The notes below the pieces were generated by a model. It was not told where the DNA came from. It searched no databases and worked only from the letters and a program-made list of their open reading frames with translations. A stretch of 40,335 bases of DNA. Source: Halobiforma nitratireducens JCM 10879. GTDB taxonomy: Archaea; Halobacteriota; Halobacteria; Halobacteriales; Natrialbaceae. The position numbers and the translations under genes are program-made. The stretch is from assembly GCF_000337895.1 (NCBI RefSeq), contig NZ_AOMA01000091.1:29097-69431 (forward strand). The letters are read 5' to 3'. Positions 32,486 through 40,335 of this stretch are shown here, one piece after another. Position 1 is the stretch's first letter. The number at the start of each line of letters is the position of its first letter.

Positions 32486-33504
32486 CGTCGTCCCTCCACG
32501 TAGCCCGCGAGAAAGTGTGCTATCGCCCGTGCGGCGGCGTCGACGGTCGCGTTCTCGCGGTCGAGCGACGGGGAACACTCGACGACCTCGAACCCGGCGA
32601 TCCGGTCGTCGCCCGCGAGCACTCGCAACACCCGGAACAGTTCACGGGTCGTGATCCCGCCGGGCGTCGGCGCGCTTACCCCCGGCGCGGCCGCCGCGTC
32701 GAGAACGTCACAGTCGACGCTGACGTAGACCCGATCGACGTCGTCCATCGCCTCGAGCGCTCGACGTGCAGCCGCGACTGCGTCCTCACCGACCTCTTCG
32801 GCGGTGACGACTTCCCCCCGGCGCTCGCGGACGTAGTCGTGGTAAGCCGTCGAGGTCTCGAAGTGTCGCGCACCGAGACAGGCGTAGCGGTCGAGGCCGT
32901 TCTCGAGGAGTTGACGGTACGGCGTGCCACTGGAGGGGCCGTCGACTGGCTCACGAACGTCGAGGTGGGCGTCGAGGTTGATTACGCCGACTTCGGCGTC
33001 GAGCAACGGCGCAACGTTCGGGTACGTAAGCGAGTTGTCTCCACCGAGGAAGACGGGAAGCACCTCGAGGTCGAGGTCGTAGACGCGTTCCGTCGTCTCC
33101 TCGAGACGCGACTGGACGTCCTCGACGGGCCGTCCGGTATCGTCCTCGCTCTCGAGCCAGTCGACGAGCGTGCGGACGTCGCCCAGGTCGACCACCGATC
33201 CGACGGGGCCGCCGTCGAAGTGGTGGGTCTTGACGCGTGCCAGCGAGCGCCTGATCTCGGTCGGCCCCTCACGAGCGCCGGACCGGCCGATCACCGCGCC
33301 GTCGTAGGGCTCGCCGACGAGGACTGCGGCAGGCTCGAGATCACTCACGTCGTCGATTTCGACCCGTTCGACGACGTGGCCGAACAGTTCGTCGTTCGGA
33401 TCGTCGACTGTCGCGACCGATGCCCAGCCGCCGGCCGATTCCCACTCGGGGGTGACGGCGAAGGCGTCCGTCTCGGTCGTCTCGGTCGTTTCCTCCTCGT
33501 TCAT
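32482..33504 (-). CDS. hutG: Formimidoylglutamase (arginase family)
   Basis: This 340-residue ureohydrolase-fold enzyme converts N-formimidoyl-glutamate to glutamate and formamide. Metal motifs are '[11 protein letters not shown]', '[11 protein letters not shown]' and '[23 protein letters not shown]'. In the first motif the usual His ligand of arginases (GGDHS) is Asn. Some formiminoglutamases are known to have this change, so activity is still likely. It overlaps hutU upstream and hutI downstream by 4 nt each, so it is translationally coupled. Confidence 0.93.
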   Translation of the reverse strand: MNEEETTETTETDAFAVTPEWESAGGWASVATVDDPNDELFGHVVERVEIDDVSDLEPAAVLVGEPYDGAVIGRSGAREGPTEIRRSLARVKTHHFDGGPVGSVVDLGDVRTLVDWLESEDDTGRPVEDVQSRLEETTERVYDLDLEVLPVFLGGDNSLTYPNVAPLLDAEVGVINLDAHLDVREPVDGPSSGTPYRQLLENGLDRYACLGARHFETSTAYHDYVRERRGEVVTAEEVGEDAVAAARRALEAMDDVDRVYVSVDCDVLDAAAAPGVSAPTPGGITTRELFRVLRVLAGDDRIAGFEVVECSPSLDRENATVDAAARAIAHFLAGYVEGRR

Positions 33505-35255
33505 CGCTCGATATCCTCCATCGGTACGTGGACGTTCGAGTCACGGGCTTCTGAAACTGCCTCCTCGTAGCCGGCGTCGGCGTGTCGGATCACGCCCATT
33601 CCGGGGTCGGTGGTGAACACTCGGCGGGCCTTTTCGGCCGCCAGCTCGGTGCCGTCGAGGACGACGTGGTTGTTGGCGTGGAGGGCGTTGCCGATGCCGA
33701 CGCCGCCGCCGTCGTGGACGCTGACGATGTCCGCGCCCGCCGCACAGTTCAGCAGAGCGTTGAGGATCGGCCAGTCGGCGACCGCGTCGGTCCCGTCGCG
33801 CATGTCTTCTGTCTCGCGGTTCGGGCTCGCGACCGACCCCGCATCGAGGTGGTCTCGAGTGACGACGATCGGGGCCGAAATCTCCCCCGCCGCGACCAGG
33901 TCGTTGATCCGCAGGGCAAAGCGCGCACGCTCGGTCAGTTCCTCGTCGCCCTCGCCTTCGGTGTTGTAGCCGAGCCAGCAGACCCGGCTCGGGAGCCCCT
34001 GGAACTGGATCTCGTCCTGGGCGAGTTCGATCCAGCGCCGGAGGTGGTCTTTCTCGGGGAACAGCTCGAGGACGGCCTCGTCGGTCCGACGGATATCCGC
34101 GGGATCGCCCGAGAGCGCGACCCAGCGGAACGGGCCCTTCCCACGACAGAACTGTGGACGGATGTACGCGGGGACGAACCCCGGAAAGTCGAAGGCATCG
34201 TCCCGGTCACGGTGTTGCTCGACCTGTCCGCGAATGTTGTTCCCGTACTCGAAGGCGATCGCACCTCGGTCCTGTAACTCGAGGACGGCGTCGACGTGTC
34301 GCTCCATCGTCTCGAGGCTCTCCTCCCGGTACGTCTCGGGGTCGCGCTCGCGGAGGTCGTCGGCTTCTTCGACTGTGTACCCCGCCGGGTAGTATCCCTC
34401 GAGCGCGTCGTGGGCGCTGGTCTGATCGGTGACGACGTCCGGGACGAACCCGCGCTCTATGAAGCGTTCGTGGAGCTCGGCGGCGTTGACGTGAACGCCG
34501 ACGCTATAGGCCTCTCCGGCGTCGGCGGCCGCTTTCGCGCGGTCGATCGCCGCGTCGATATCGTCGACTTTCTCCAGACAGTAGCCGGTTTCGATGCGAC
34601 GGTCGATCCGCTGTTCGTCTACTTCGGCCGCGATGCAGACTCCGTCGTTCATCGTCACCGCGAGCGGTTGAGCGCCACCCATGCCACCCAGACCGGCCGT
34701 CGCGACGATCTTCCCGCGCAGATCGCTGTCGAAGTGCTGGCGTGCTAACTCGGCGAGTGTCTCGAACGTGCCCTGGATGATCCCCTGAGTACCGATGTAC
34801 GCCCACGATCCCGCGGTCATCTGGCCGTACATGATCTTCCCTTCGGCCTCGAGTTCGTGGAAGTGGTCCCAGTCGTCCCAGTTGCCGACGAGATTCGAGT
34901 TCGCGATCAGCACGCGGGGCGCACGTTCGTGGGTCTCGAACCGGCCGACGGGCTTGCCAGACTGCACGAGCAGCGTCTCCTCGTCACCGAGCGTCCGGAG
35001 CTCCTCGAGGATGGCGTCGTAGGCGTCCCACGAGCGGGCCGCGCGTCCGCTCCCGCCGTAGACGACCAGCTCCTCCGGCTCCTCGGCAACCTCCGGATCG
35101 AGGTTGTTGTTCAGCATCCGGAGAGCGGCCTCCTGTCGCCACCCCTCACACTCGAGGTCGGTACCGGTCGGTGCACCCCGGTACTCGTCCCACTGGTCGC
35201 TTGGCTCCCCTCGCGATCGATCGCCGTTCTCGGTCGCCGAATCGGGCTTTCCCAT
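33501..35255 (-). CDS. hutU: Urocanate hydratase
   Basis: The protein has 584 residues from the ATG at 35255 ([12 protein letters not shown]). The second step, addition of water to urocanate, uses tightly bound NAD+. The NAD-binding '[21 protein letters not shown]' and the catalytic segment '[15 protein letters not shown]' with its Cys are seen, then '[36 protein letters not shown]'. It is the first gene of the hutUGI operon. The earlier in-frame ATG at 35282 lies inside the promoter and is less likely. Confidence 0.97.
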   Translation of the reverse strand: MGKPDSATENGDRSRGEPSDQWDEYRGAPTGTDLECEGWRQEAALRMLNNNLDPEVAEEPEELVVYGGSGRAARSWDAYDAILEELRTLGDEETLLVQSGKPVGRFETHERAPRVLIANSNLVGNWDDWDHFHELEAEGKIMYGQMTAGSWAYIGTQGIIQGTFETLAELARQHFDSDLRGKIVATAGLGGMGGAQPLAVTMNDGVCIAAEVDEQRIDRRIETGYCLEKVDDIDAAIDRAKAAADAGEAYSVGVHVNAAELHERFIERGFVPDVVTDQTSAHDALEGYYPAGYTVEEADDLRERDPETYREESLETMERHVDAVLELQDRGAIAFEYGNNIRGQVEQHRDRDDAFDFPGFVPAYIRPQFCRGKGPFRWVALSGDPADIRRTDEAVLELFPEKDHLRRWIELAQDEIQFQGLPSRVCWLGYNTEGEGDEELTERARFALRINDLVAAGEISAPIVVTRDHLDAGSVASPNRETEDMRDGTDAVADWPILNALLNCAAGADIVSVHDGGGVGIGNALHANNHVVLDGTELAAEKARRVFTTDPGMGVIRHADAGYEEAVSEARDSNVHVPMEDIER

Positions 35256-35310
35256 GTCTCTCACTATCATACGACGGACCAATACCAGTCCTGTTCCTTA
35301 CGGAAAGGGA

Positions 35311-35318
35311 TTTATAAG
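35311..35318 (+). promoter_or_regulatory. TATA box of the divergent hut-linked regulator
   Basis: The sequence tttataag, preceded by a purine-rich BRE-like ggaaaggga, lies about 25 nt before the GTG at 35340. The 84-nt region also holds the hutU promoter on the other strand. Confidence 0.6.
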
Positions 35319-35339
35319 TAGGGCGCGACTCGACGACGC

Positions 35340-35990
35340 GTGTACGAGGCCACGTTCGTCGTCGGCGACTCGAGCGTCTACACCGAGCCGACGGCAGGGA
35401 CCGACTGTCGCGTCGAACTCTGGTGTAACGACCACTCGGACCTGCTGTACGTCGTCGGCTCGCAGACTGGGCCACTGTTCGAGCGGATCAGCGACACCGT
35501 CGGCGTCGAGGAGCGCGTCGACGACGGCGGCGAAGCCGTCGTCATCACGAGTTCGTGTTTCAAAGCGTACGACGAAACCCACATCGATCGCTACCTCGCT
35601 GCCCACAACTGCCTGCTCGTGCCGCCGCTGCGGTACGAGGACGGGCGAAAGCACTGCCGCGTCCTCGCACTCGAGGCGAGCAGCCTGACTGGACTGTACG
35701 CCGACCTGCTCGAGGACGGGTTCGAGATCGACATCCACAGCAAACGCGAGATCGCGGTCCCCTCCCACTCCTCGCCGTTGCTGACGCTCGAAGACGTGGT
35801 CCCGGAGTTGACGGCCCGCCAGCGCGAGGTGTTGTCGCTTGCCGTCGATCGCGGCTACTACGAGTTGCCACGGGAGACGACGACCGAAGAACTCGCGGCG
35901 GGTCTCGAGGTGGGGCGACGGACAGTCGAGGACCACCTTCGGCGCGCGGAGCGGAAGCTGTTGCCGTCGCTGGTGTCGTATCTGTACTAA
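35340..35990 (+). CDS. HTH-10 regulator divergent from hutU (probable hut regulator)
   Basis: This 216-residue protein begins with GTG in a leaderless context. Its N-terminal half is a beta-rich ligand-binding-like region with a 'SSCFKAYDETHIDRYLAAHNCLLVPPLRYEDGRKHCRVLALE' core. The C-terminal HTH-10 domain reads 'LTARQREVLSLAVDRGYYELPRETTTEELAAGLEVGRRTVEDHLRRAERKLL'. It is transcribed away from hutU across a shared 84-nt promoter region. A role in histidine-responsive control is inferred from that position only. Confidence 0.85.
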   Translation: MYEATFVVGDSSVYTEPTAGTDCRVELWCNDHSDLLYVVGSQTGPLFERISDTVGVEERVDDGGEAVVITSSCFKAYDETHIDRYLAAHNCLLVPPLRYEDGRKHCRVLALEASSLTGLYADLLEDGFEIDIHSKREIAVPSHSSPLLTLEDVVPELTARQREVLSLAVDRGYYELPRETTTEELAAGLEVGRRTVEDHLRRAERKLLPSLVSYLY

Positions 35991-36150
35991 ACTACTGAGA
36001 CCACTGGACAACAGTCGAGACACACCCGATCGCGTCTCGATGCCTGTCGCGTTTCGCGACGGCGTCTCGAGTACAGTCGGTGTATGCAGTGGTTCGTCCG
36101 GTAGTATAAGCTCCCGGGCAGGGGTATTGCTGAACGCGGTATCGGAAGGG

Positions 36151-37335
36151 TCAGGGCTCGACCAGTTCCGCCTCCTTCGCCGCCGTCTCCGCTCGTTCGA
36201 ACAGGTCGTCGGGCTCGTTCTCGAGCAGTCGCTCGAGGCGTGCGTTCGTCTCCGTGCGGTCGGGCACGACGCGGTTACACCCGGCGTCGATCGTCGAGTC
36301 GGTGAACGTTTCGATCTCGCGGGCCCGGTCGACGACCTCGTGTTTGTCCCAGGAGAGCAGCGGGCGGTGAATCGGCAGCGAGGTCGCGCGGCTGGTGACG
36401 CCGAGGTTCTGGACCGTCTGGCTCGATTTCTGCCCCACTGCTTCCCCGGTGACGATCCCGTGAGCGTCGACGCGCTCGGCGAGTACCTCGCCAACTCGGT
36501 AGAAGAACCGCCGCAACGAGAGCATCCGCCCCTCTTCCATCTCGGAGACGAGCAACTCGACGGTCTCGCCGGCAGGAACCGTATAGACCGGCACGTCGAA
36601 GTTCGGCGCGTACGCCGCGAGCGTCCGAACCGTCTCCATGGCCCGCGCTTCGTGGTCGATCCCGCCGTAAGCACCGAGGTCGACGTACACCGGAACGATC
36701 GGGCTGCCGCGTTTCATCATCTCGTAGGCGGCCACCGGCGAGTCGATCCCGCCGCTTACCAGTGCGATCGTCTTCTCCTGGGCACCGAGGGGCAAGCCGC
36801 CCGGACCGGGCACCGTCTCGAGGTAGACGAAGGCGACGTCTTCCCGGACCTCGACGCCGAAGGTAACGTCCGGATCGTCCAGGTCGACCTCGGGGTCGAA
36901 CTCACGCTCGTCCTCGACGACATCCCAGATCGCCGATCCACCGTCCCGCGCGAGATCCTCACTGTCGTAGGGGAGCGTCTTGTCGGCCCGCCGGGCGTCG
37001 ACTGCGAACGTACCACCGTCGTAACACTCGCGAGCAGTCTCGGCGAGCACCTCGACGATGCGCGCTTTCTCGGTACTAACGACTGTCGCGGGACTGGCCG
37101 AGACGACACCGAAGGCGTCCGTCGCCGCTTCGACCGCCGCTTCGACGGCGTCTTCGTCGGTGTGAATCAGCGGACGGTTCCAGCGGCGCTCGACCTCGCC
37201 GGGGATCGACCGATCGGCGAGCAACGCCTCGAGGTTCTCGACGAGGAGCCCCTCCATGTACCGTTTGACGGTGTTGCTCTTCGTGTTGAGATCGCCGTGG
37301 CGGACGAGGACGGTGTCGGCTCCCGGGGGACGCAT
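36151..37335 (-). CDS. thiI: tRNA 4-thiouridine synthase / sulfurtransferase ThiI
   Basis: This 394-residue protein has an N-terminal ferredoxin-like plus THUMP region (1-170) and a PP-loop ATPase domain with 'ALVSGGIDSPVAAYEMMKRG', 'GEAVGQKSSQTVQNLGVTSRA' and 'CNRVVPDRTETNA'. As in other archaea the rhodanese domain of E. coli ThiI is absent, so sulfur must come from another carrier. It makes s4U8 in tRNA and may also serve thiamine synthesis. It is separate from the MFS gene upstream (74 nt). Confidence 0.95.
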   Translation of the reverse strand: MRPPGADTVLVRHGDLNTKSNTVKRYMEGLLVENLEALLADRSIPGEVERRWNRPLIHTDEDAVEAAVEAATDAFGVVSASPATVVSTEKARIVEVLAETARECYDGGTFAVDARRADKTLPYDSEDLARDGGSAIWDVVEDEREFDPEVDLDDPDVTFGVEVREDVAFVYLETVPGPGGLPLGAQEKTIALVSGGIDSPVAAYEMMKRGSPIVPVYVDLGAYGGIDHEARAMETVRTLAAYAPNFDVPVYTVPAGETVELLVSEMEEGRMLSLRRFFYRVGEVLAERVDAHGIVTGEAVGQKSSQTVQNLGVTSRATSLPIHRPLLSWDKHEVVDRAREIETFTDSTIDAGCNRVVPDRTETNARLERLLENEPDDLFERAETAAKEAELVEP

Positions 37336-37409
37336 GAGCAGGGATAGACGACTCCGGCTATAAGGGGGTTACGAGGCTGTGGCGAGAACCGACGACCGCT
37401 CTCGAGGCG

Positions 37410-38639
37410 CTATCCGACCGACTCGCCGATCGACGGGTTCATCCGGCCCGTATGGGCGTAGATTCCCCCGAGGAGTACGATCCCGGCCAACAGCGGAAGA
37501 GCAGCGCTGAGCCCGTAGACGAACTCGAAGCTGACGGTCTCGACCAGCGGCAAGGAAACGAGCGGGCCAAGACCGCCACCCACGTCGCCGAGAACGTTGT
37601 TGGTCCCCATCGCGCGACCGACGCGATCGTCGGGCGTGAGATCCGCCAGCAGCGCGGTCAACGGACCACCGACGCCGCCCTGACCCGCGCCGATGAGAAT
37701 GCAGGCAAGCACCAACACCTCGAAGCTGCGACCCAGCGCCAGGACCACGAACCCCACGAAGGAGGTCAGCAGAAAACCGATCAGGACCGGCACTCGAGCG
37801 CCGACGGAGTCGCTGAGGACGCCTCCACCCAGCGTGAACACAGCGCCGGTCAACACCGTCACGGCCATCAGCATGCCCGACGAGCCCTGCGCGTCGAGCC
37901 CGAAGATGGAGATGGCTCGGACATCGAGCAGGAGAACGAGCGTCGAGAACAATACCCCGATGTACGCGAAGTAGAGTCCGAAGTTGACGAGGCCGACGGT
38001 CACTGCCGGGATCGAGACCTCCAGGTCCCAGGGTTTGACCGACTCCTGTTTCCCCTCCACGTGGGTCTCGGGGACGATGAGGTACGCGATGATACTCGCG
38101 AGTCCGGCGAAGGCAGCCGCCAGCACGAACGCGGCCTCGTTGCTCCAGACGTCGCTGACGACGCCCCCGAGGACGAGCCCCGCGGGGAACCCGAACGTGA
38201 TGCCCGCACGGACGATTCCCATGCTCGTGCCTCGCGAATCGGCCTCACTGACGTCGGCCGTGATCGTGTACGCCGTCGCGAACACCAGGGCGCTGCCCAG
38301 CCCCCACAGGATTCGTGCGACCATGAACCAGAACTCCGGCGGAGGGACGAGCATCGCGACGACGTACATCGCAGTCGCGACGCCTTCGATCGCGAGCCCG
38401 GCGATGAACGGCTTCCGGGTCCCGATCCGGTCGACCAACACCCCCGCGGGTGCGTTCGCCACCAGCCGCGTGAACCGGTTTGCACTCAGAATGAGCCCCA
38501 CCATGAACGCTGAGATGCCGAGCACCTCTCCGAGGTTCGGCAGGATAGGAAAGATGACGCCGCCGCCGAATCCGACGAAGAAGGTACTGGCGACGACTGC
38601 GAGGACGACGCGGTTGGACTCGAGAGAGGGAACCTTCAC
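37410..38639 (-). CDS. Major facilitator superfamily transporter
   Basis: This 409-residue protein has 12 predicted helices. Helix 1 is 'VVLAVVASTFFVGFGGGVIFPILPNLGEVLG', and the loop 2-3 motif 'NAPAGVLVDRIGTRKPFIAG' resembles the G-x-L-x-D-R-x-G-x-R signature. The GTG at 38639 gives (M)KVPSLESNRVV, a normal short cytoplasmic start; the frame to 38792 adds 51 polar residues not typical of the family. It resembles multidrug or sugar exporters of haloarchaea. The substrate is unknown. Confidence 0.88.
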   Translation of the reverse strand: MKVPSLESNRVVLAVVASTFFVGFGGGVIFPILPNLGEVLGISAFMVGLILSANRFTRLVANAPAGVLVDRIGTRKPFIAGLAIEGVATAMYVVAMLVPPPEFWFMVARILWGLGSALVFATAYTITADVSEADSRGTSMGIVRAGITFGFPAGLVLGGVVSDVWSNEAAFVLAAAFAGLASIIAYLIVPETHVEGKQESVKPWDLEVSIPAVTVGLVNFGLYFAYIGVLFSTLVLLLDVRAISIFGLDAQGSSGMLMAVTVLTGAVFTLGGGVLSDSVGARVPVLIGFLLTSFVGFVVLALGRSFEVLVLACILIGAGQGGVGGPLTALLADLTPDDRVGRAMGTNNVLGDVGGGLGPLVSLPLVETVSFEFVYGLSAALPLLAGIVLLGGIYAHTGRMNPSIGESVG

Positions 38640-38790
38640 TGACGATCGCTCCGTCTTGTTTCGAAACGTAACTAGGTACGAGAGATGCGACCCCGGGTAA
38701 TCGTTCTGTCGGAAGCGGTCGGCGATGCCGGCCGACGTGGACGTCGACTCGAGGATATCGGACTCGAGAGTCGAGCCCCAGTTGCGACCC

Positions 38791-38796
38791 AAAAAA
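38791..38796 (-). terminator. Oligo-T terminator of metK
   Basis: Six A on the plus strand, read as six T on the minus strand, lie 36 nt after the stop of the archaeal S-adenosylmethionine synthetase gene. Confidence 0.5.
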
Positions 38797-38831
38797 CGCT
38801 TCGGCGGTCGTCGAGGTCGACGAAACCGCGC

Positions 38832-40037
38832 TCAGAACGTCGACAACTCGCCGTCGATCACGCGGCGGGTGATCTCGGTGACATCACCGAGTTCGCGGTC
38901 GACGATCGCTTCGACGTCGGCTTCGACATCTTCGATCGTTACGCCGTCTTCCGTGACGACGTGGACGTCGGCGACGTGTGGCTGGTCGATCGGCCGGCCG
39001 ATCTGGGAGAGTAGTCGAACACGCAGGTCGCGAATGCCGTCGACTTCCGCGACGACGGATTCGGCGATCTCGGTCGAGAGAAGGTTGTAGATCTTGCCGA
39101 TGTGATTGACCGGGTTCTTCCCGCTCGTCGCTTCCATCGACATCGATCGGTTGGGGGTGATGAGGCCGTTCGCGCGGTTACCGCGGCCGACGGAGCCGTC
39201 GTCGCCCTGCTCGGCTGACGTGCCCGTCACCGTCAGGTAGATCGACCCCTCGTCGTAATCGTCCGCGGTGTTGACGTGGACGGTCACCTCGCGGTCGGTG
39301 TGTTCGGCCGCGACATCCGCGACGAACTCGCGGACCGAGTCGACGGCGTCGACGTAGGCCTCCATGTCCGGAACGTACTCGTCGATCATCGCCGCCGCGA
39401 CGGTGACGTCGATGTGATCTCCCTCTCGTTTCCCCATGATCTTCACGTCGGGACCGAGATAGGGGTTCTCTTCCGCGAACTCCCCGTTCAGGCGGCGTTC
39501 GGCCTCGGAGACTATCTGTTCGGTCTCTGTCAAGGGCGCGTGTCCGACGCCGAAGCTCGTGTCGTTGGCCATCGGAACGGAGACCTCGTCCTCGCTGAAG
39601 ACTTCCTGCAGATCGCCGCTTCCTTCGCCCAACTTGACGTCGACGACGATGTCTTCGCCGTACTCGAGTTGGGGGATGGTCTCCTCTAGGTACTCGCGGG
39701 CGGCCGTCAGCGCGATCCGCTCGGTCGGAATCGTCTGTCCCTCGTAGCGTTTGGTCGCCCGGCCGACGATCAGCAGATAGATCGGGTCGACGACTTCGCC
39801 ACCGCCGAAGGCGGGTGCGGCCTCGCCAGCGACGAGTTGCGTCTCGTCCGTGTTGAAGTGCAGTACTTTGCCGACGCGATCCAGATACTCCTGGGCCAGC
39901 GCGCTGGCGACGTTCTCGGCGACGCCGTCACAGATAGAGTCGGGATGACCGATCCCCTTGCGCTCGACGATTTCGACCTCCTGGTCTTCGACTGCCTGTC
40001 GGTCGATCGGCTCGACCCGAATGTTCCGCTCGCTCAT
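38832..40037 (-). CDS. metK: Archaeal-type S-adenosylmethionine synthetase
   Basis: This 401-residue enzyme condenses ATP and methionine to AdoMet. It belongs to the archaeal MAT family, not the bacterial MetK fold family by sequence. Characteristic segments are '[27 protein letters not shown]', '[15 protein letters not shown]', '[14 protein letters not shown]', '[36 protein letters not shown]' and the C-terminal '[11 protein letters not shown]'. The ATG at 40037 fits the family start. It is probably transcribed alone from the TATA box at 40058-40068. Confidence 0.97.
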   Translation of the reverse strand: MSERNIRVEPIDRQAVEDQEVEIVERKGIGHPDSICDGVAENVASALAQEYLDRVGKVLHFNTDETQLVAGEAAPAFGGGEVVDPIYLLIVGRATKRYEGQTIPTERIALTAAREYLEETIPQLEYGEDIVVDVKLGEGSGDLQEVFSEDEVSVPMANDTSFGVGHAPLTETEQIVSEAERRLNGEFAEENPYLGPDVKIMGKREGDHIDVTVAAAMIDEYVPDMEAYVDAVDSVREFVADVAAEHTDREVTVHVNTADDYDEGSIYLTVTGTSAEQGDDGSVGRGNRANGLITPNRSMSMEATSGKNPVNHIGKIYNLLSTEIAESVVAEVDGIRDLRVRLLSQIGRPIDQPHVADVHVVTEDGVTIEDVEADVEAIVDRELGDVTEITRRVIDGELSTF

Positions 40038-40057
40038 TGCCGGGCCTTCGAAGAGCG

Positions 40058-40068
40058 TCGTTCTATAA
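40058..40068 (-). promoter_or_regulatory. TATA box of metK
   Basis: On the minus strand the sequence reads aagttatagaa and lies 21-31 nt before the ATG at 40037, giving a short or absent leader. Confidence 0.6.
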
Positions 40069-40175
40069 CTTGCGGAAAGGGATTCGACGAGGCTGATGCC
40101 TGGTAGTTATCTCGAGCGTGTCGGATCGTCTCCACCCGCTTCCGATCGGTCAGGCGTCAGACGGATTGCTGTAAC

Positions 40176-40245
40176 TGTAGTAGCCACTGCGAGTCAGTGC
40201 GCACCTGATCCCCAGACGGATCGTCGATCAGTGTGCAAATCGTTG
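40176..40245 (+). repeat. Second copy of the structured 70-bp repeat (IS-end-like)
   Basis: It matches 7762-7831 at 61 of 70 positions. The subterminal hairpin CACTG-N5-CAGTG (40185-40199) is unchanged in its stem. A second stem, CTGATC (40205) with GATCAG (40226), is fully paired here and has one mismatch in the other copy. Sequence after 40245 is unrelated to the first copy. The right end and any transposase would lie beyond the window. The 40096-40335 stretch holds no supported gene. Confidence 0.65.
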
Positions 40246-40335
40246 GTCCCGTCCCAAAGTCGTCTAGAGTTCGCCTCTGGTAGCTACAGTTGACACCTCC
40301 ATTGTGATGGCTGTTTTGGCTGAGCGCTCGAGCAG

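Noticed and set aside
36085..36125. tRNA-like string gtagtataagctcccgggc upstream of the thiI stop
   Set aside because: It resembles a D-arm by chance. No acceptor stem, anticodon stem or T-arm can be folded around it.

Overview
The window is chromosomal DNA of a haloarchaeon, most likely a member of the Natrialbales/Halobacteriales. The evidence is high GC, very acidic proteins, many short leaderless genes with TATA boxes 25-30 nt upstream, an archaeal TFB, an archaeal-type S-adenosylmethionine synthetase, several HTH-10 (bacterio-opsin-activator, Bat-type) regulators and a HalX response regulator. Most of the content is ordinary core metabolism. The least conventional part is the first 10 kb.

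Region 1 (1-2000) holds the 3' end of a TFB gene, a 41-residue zinc-ribbon gene and an epoxide-hydrolase-like alpha/beta hydrolase. Region 2 (2070-9600) is an accessory redox module. Three small DUF2249 genes lie on the minus strand, divergent from a Bat-type regulator. These are followed by an operon of a four-cluster [4Fe-4S] protein, an NrfD/ActC-like membrane quinol protein and a two-helix membrane protein. A sister copy of that small protein lies beyond an IS200/IS605-like remnant, and an Mrp/ApbC Fe-S carrier gene follows. No molybdopterin or other catalytic subunit is present in the window. Every transcription unit at the front of this module carries the same 12-bp inverted repeat, CGAAC-NN-GTTCG or a close variant, which suggests one small regulon. 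One more perfect copy lies before a distant ABC transporter (20043).

Region 3 (9700-18700) has a cupin, an asparagine-synthase-like ATP-pyrophosphatase with an eroded glutaminase domain, a PHP phosphoesterase, purL, a HalX response regulator, a histidine-kinase-like protein that has lost its phospho-acceptor His, and an ornithine cyclodeaminase-family gene. Region 4 (18755-25800) combines late cobalamin genes (cobA and cbiP/cobQ) with an ABC exporter pair, a frameshifted lipoprotein remnant, a DUF2243 membrane protein and a ribbon-helix-helix regulator. Region 5 (26066-28637) has an MTH865-like protein and a large PAS-GAF-HTH10 regulator.

Region 6 (29005-35990) is the histidine-utilisation locus hutU-hutG-hutI-hutH on the minus strand. 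A plus-strand DsrE-like gene sits between hutI and hutH, and a divergent HTH-10 regulator at the head probably controls the pathway. Region 7 (36151-40335) holds thiI, an MFS exporter and the archaeal metK. The window ends in a second copy of the structured 70-bp repeat also found at the IS remnant in region 2.
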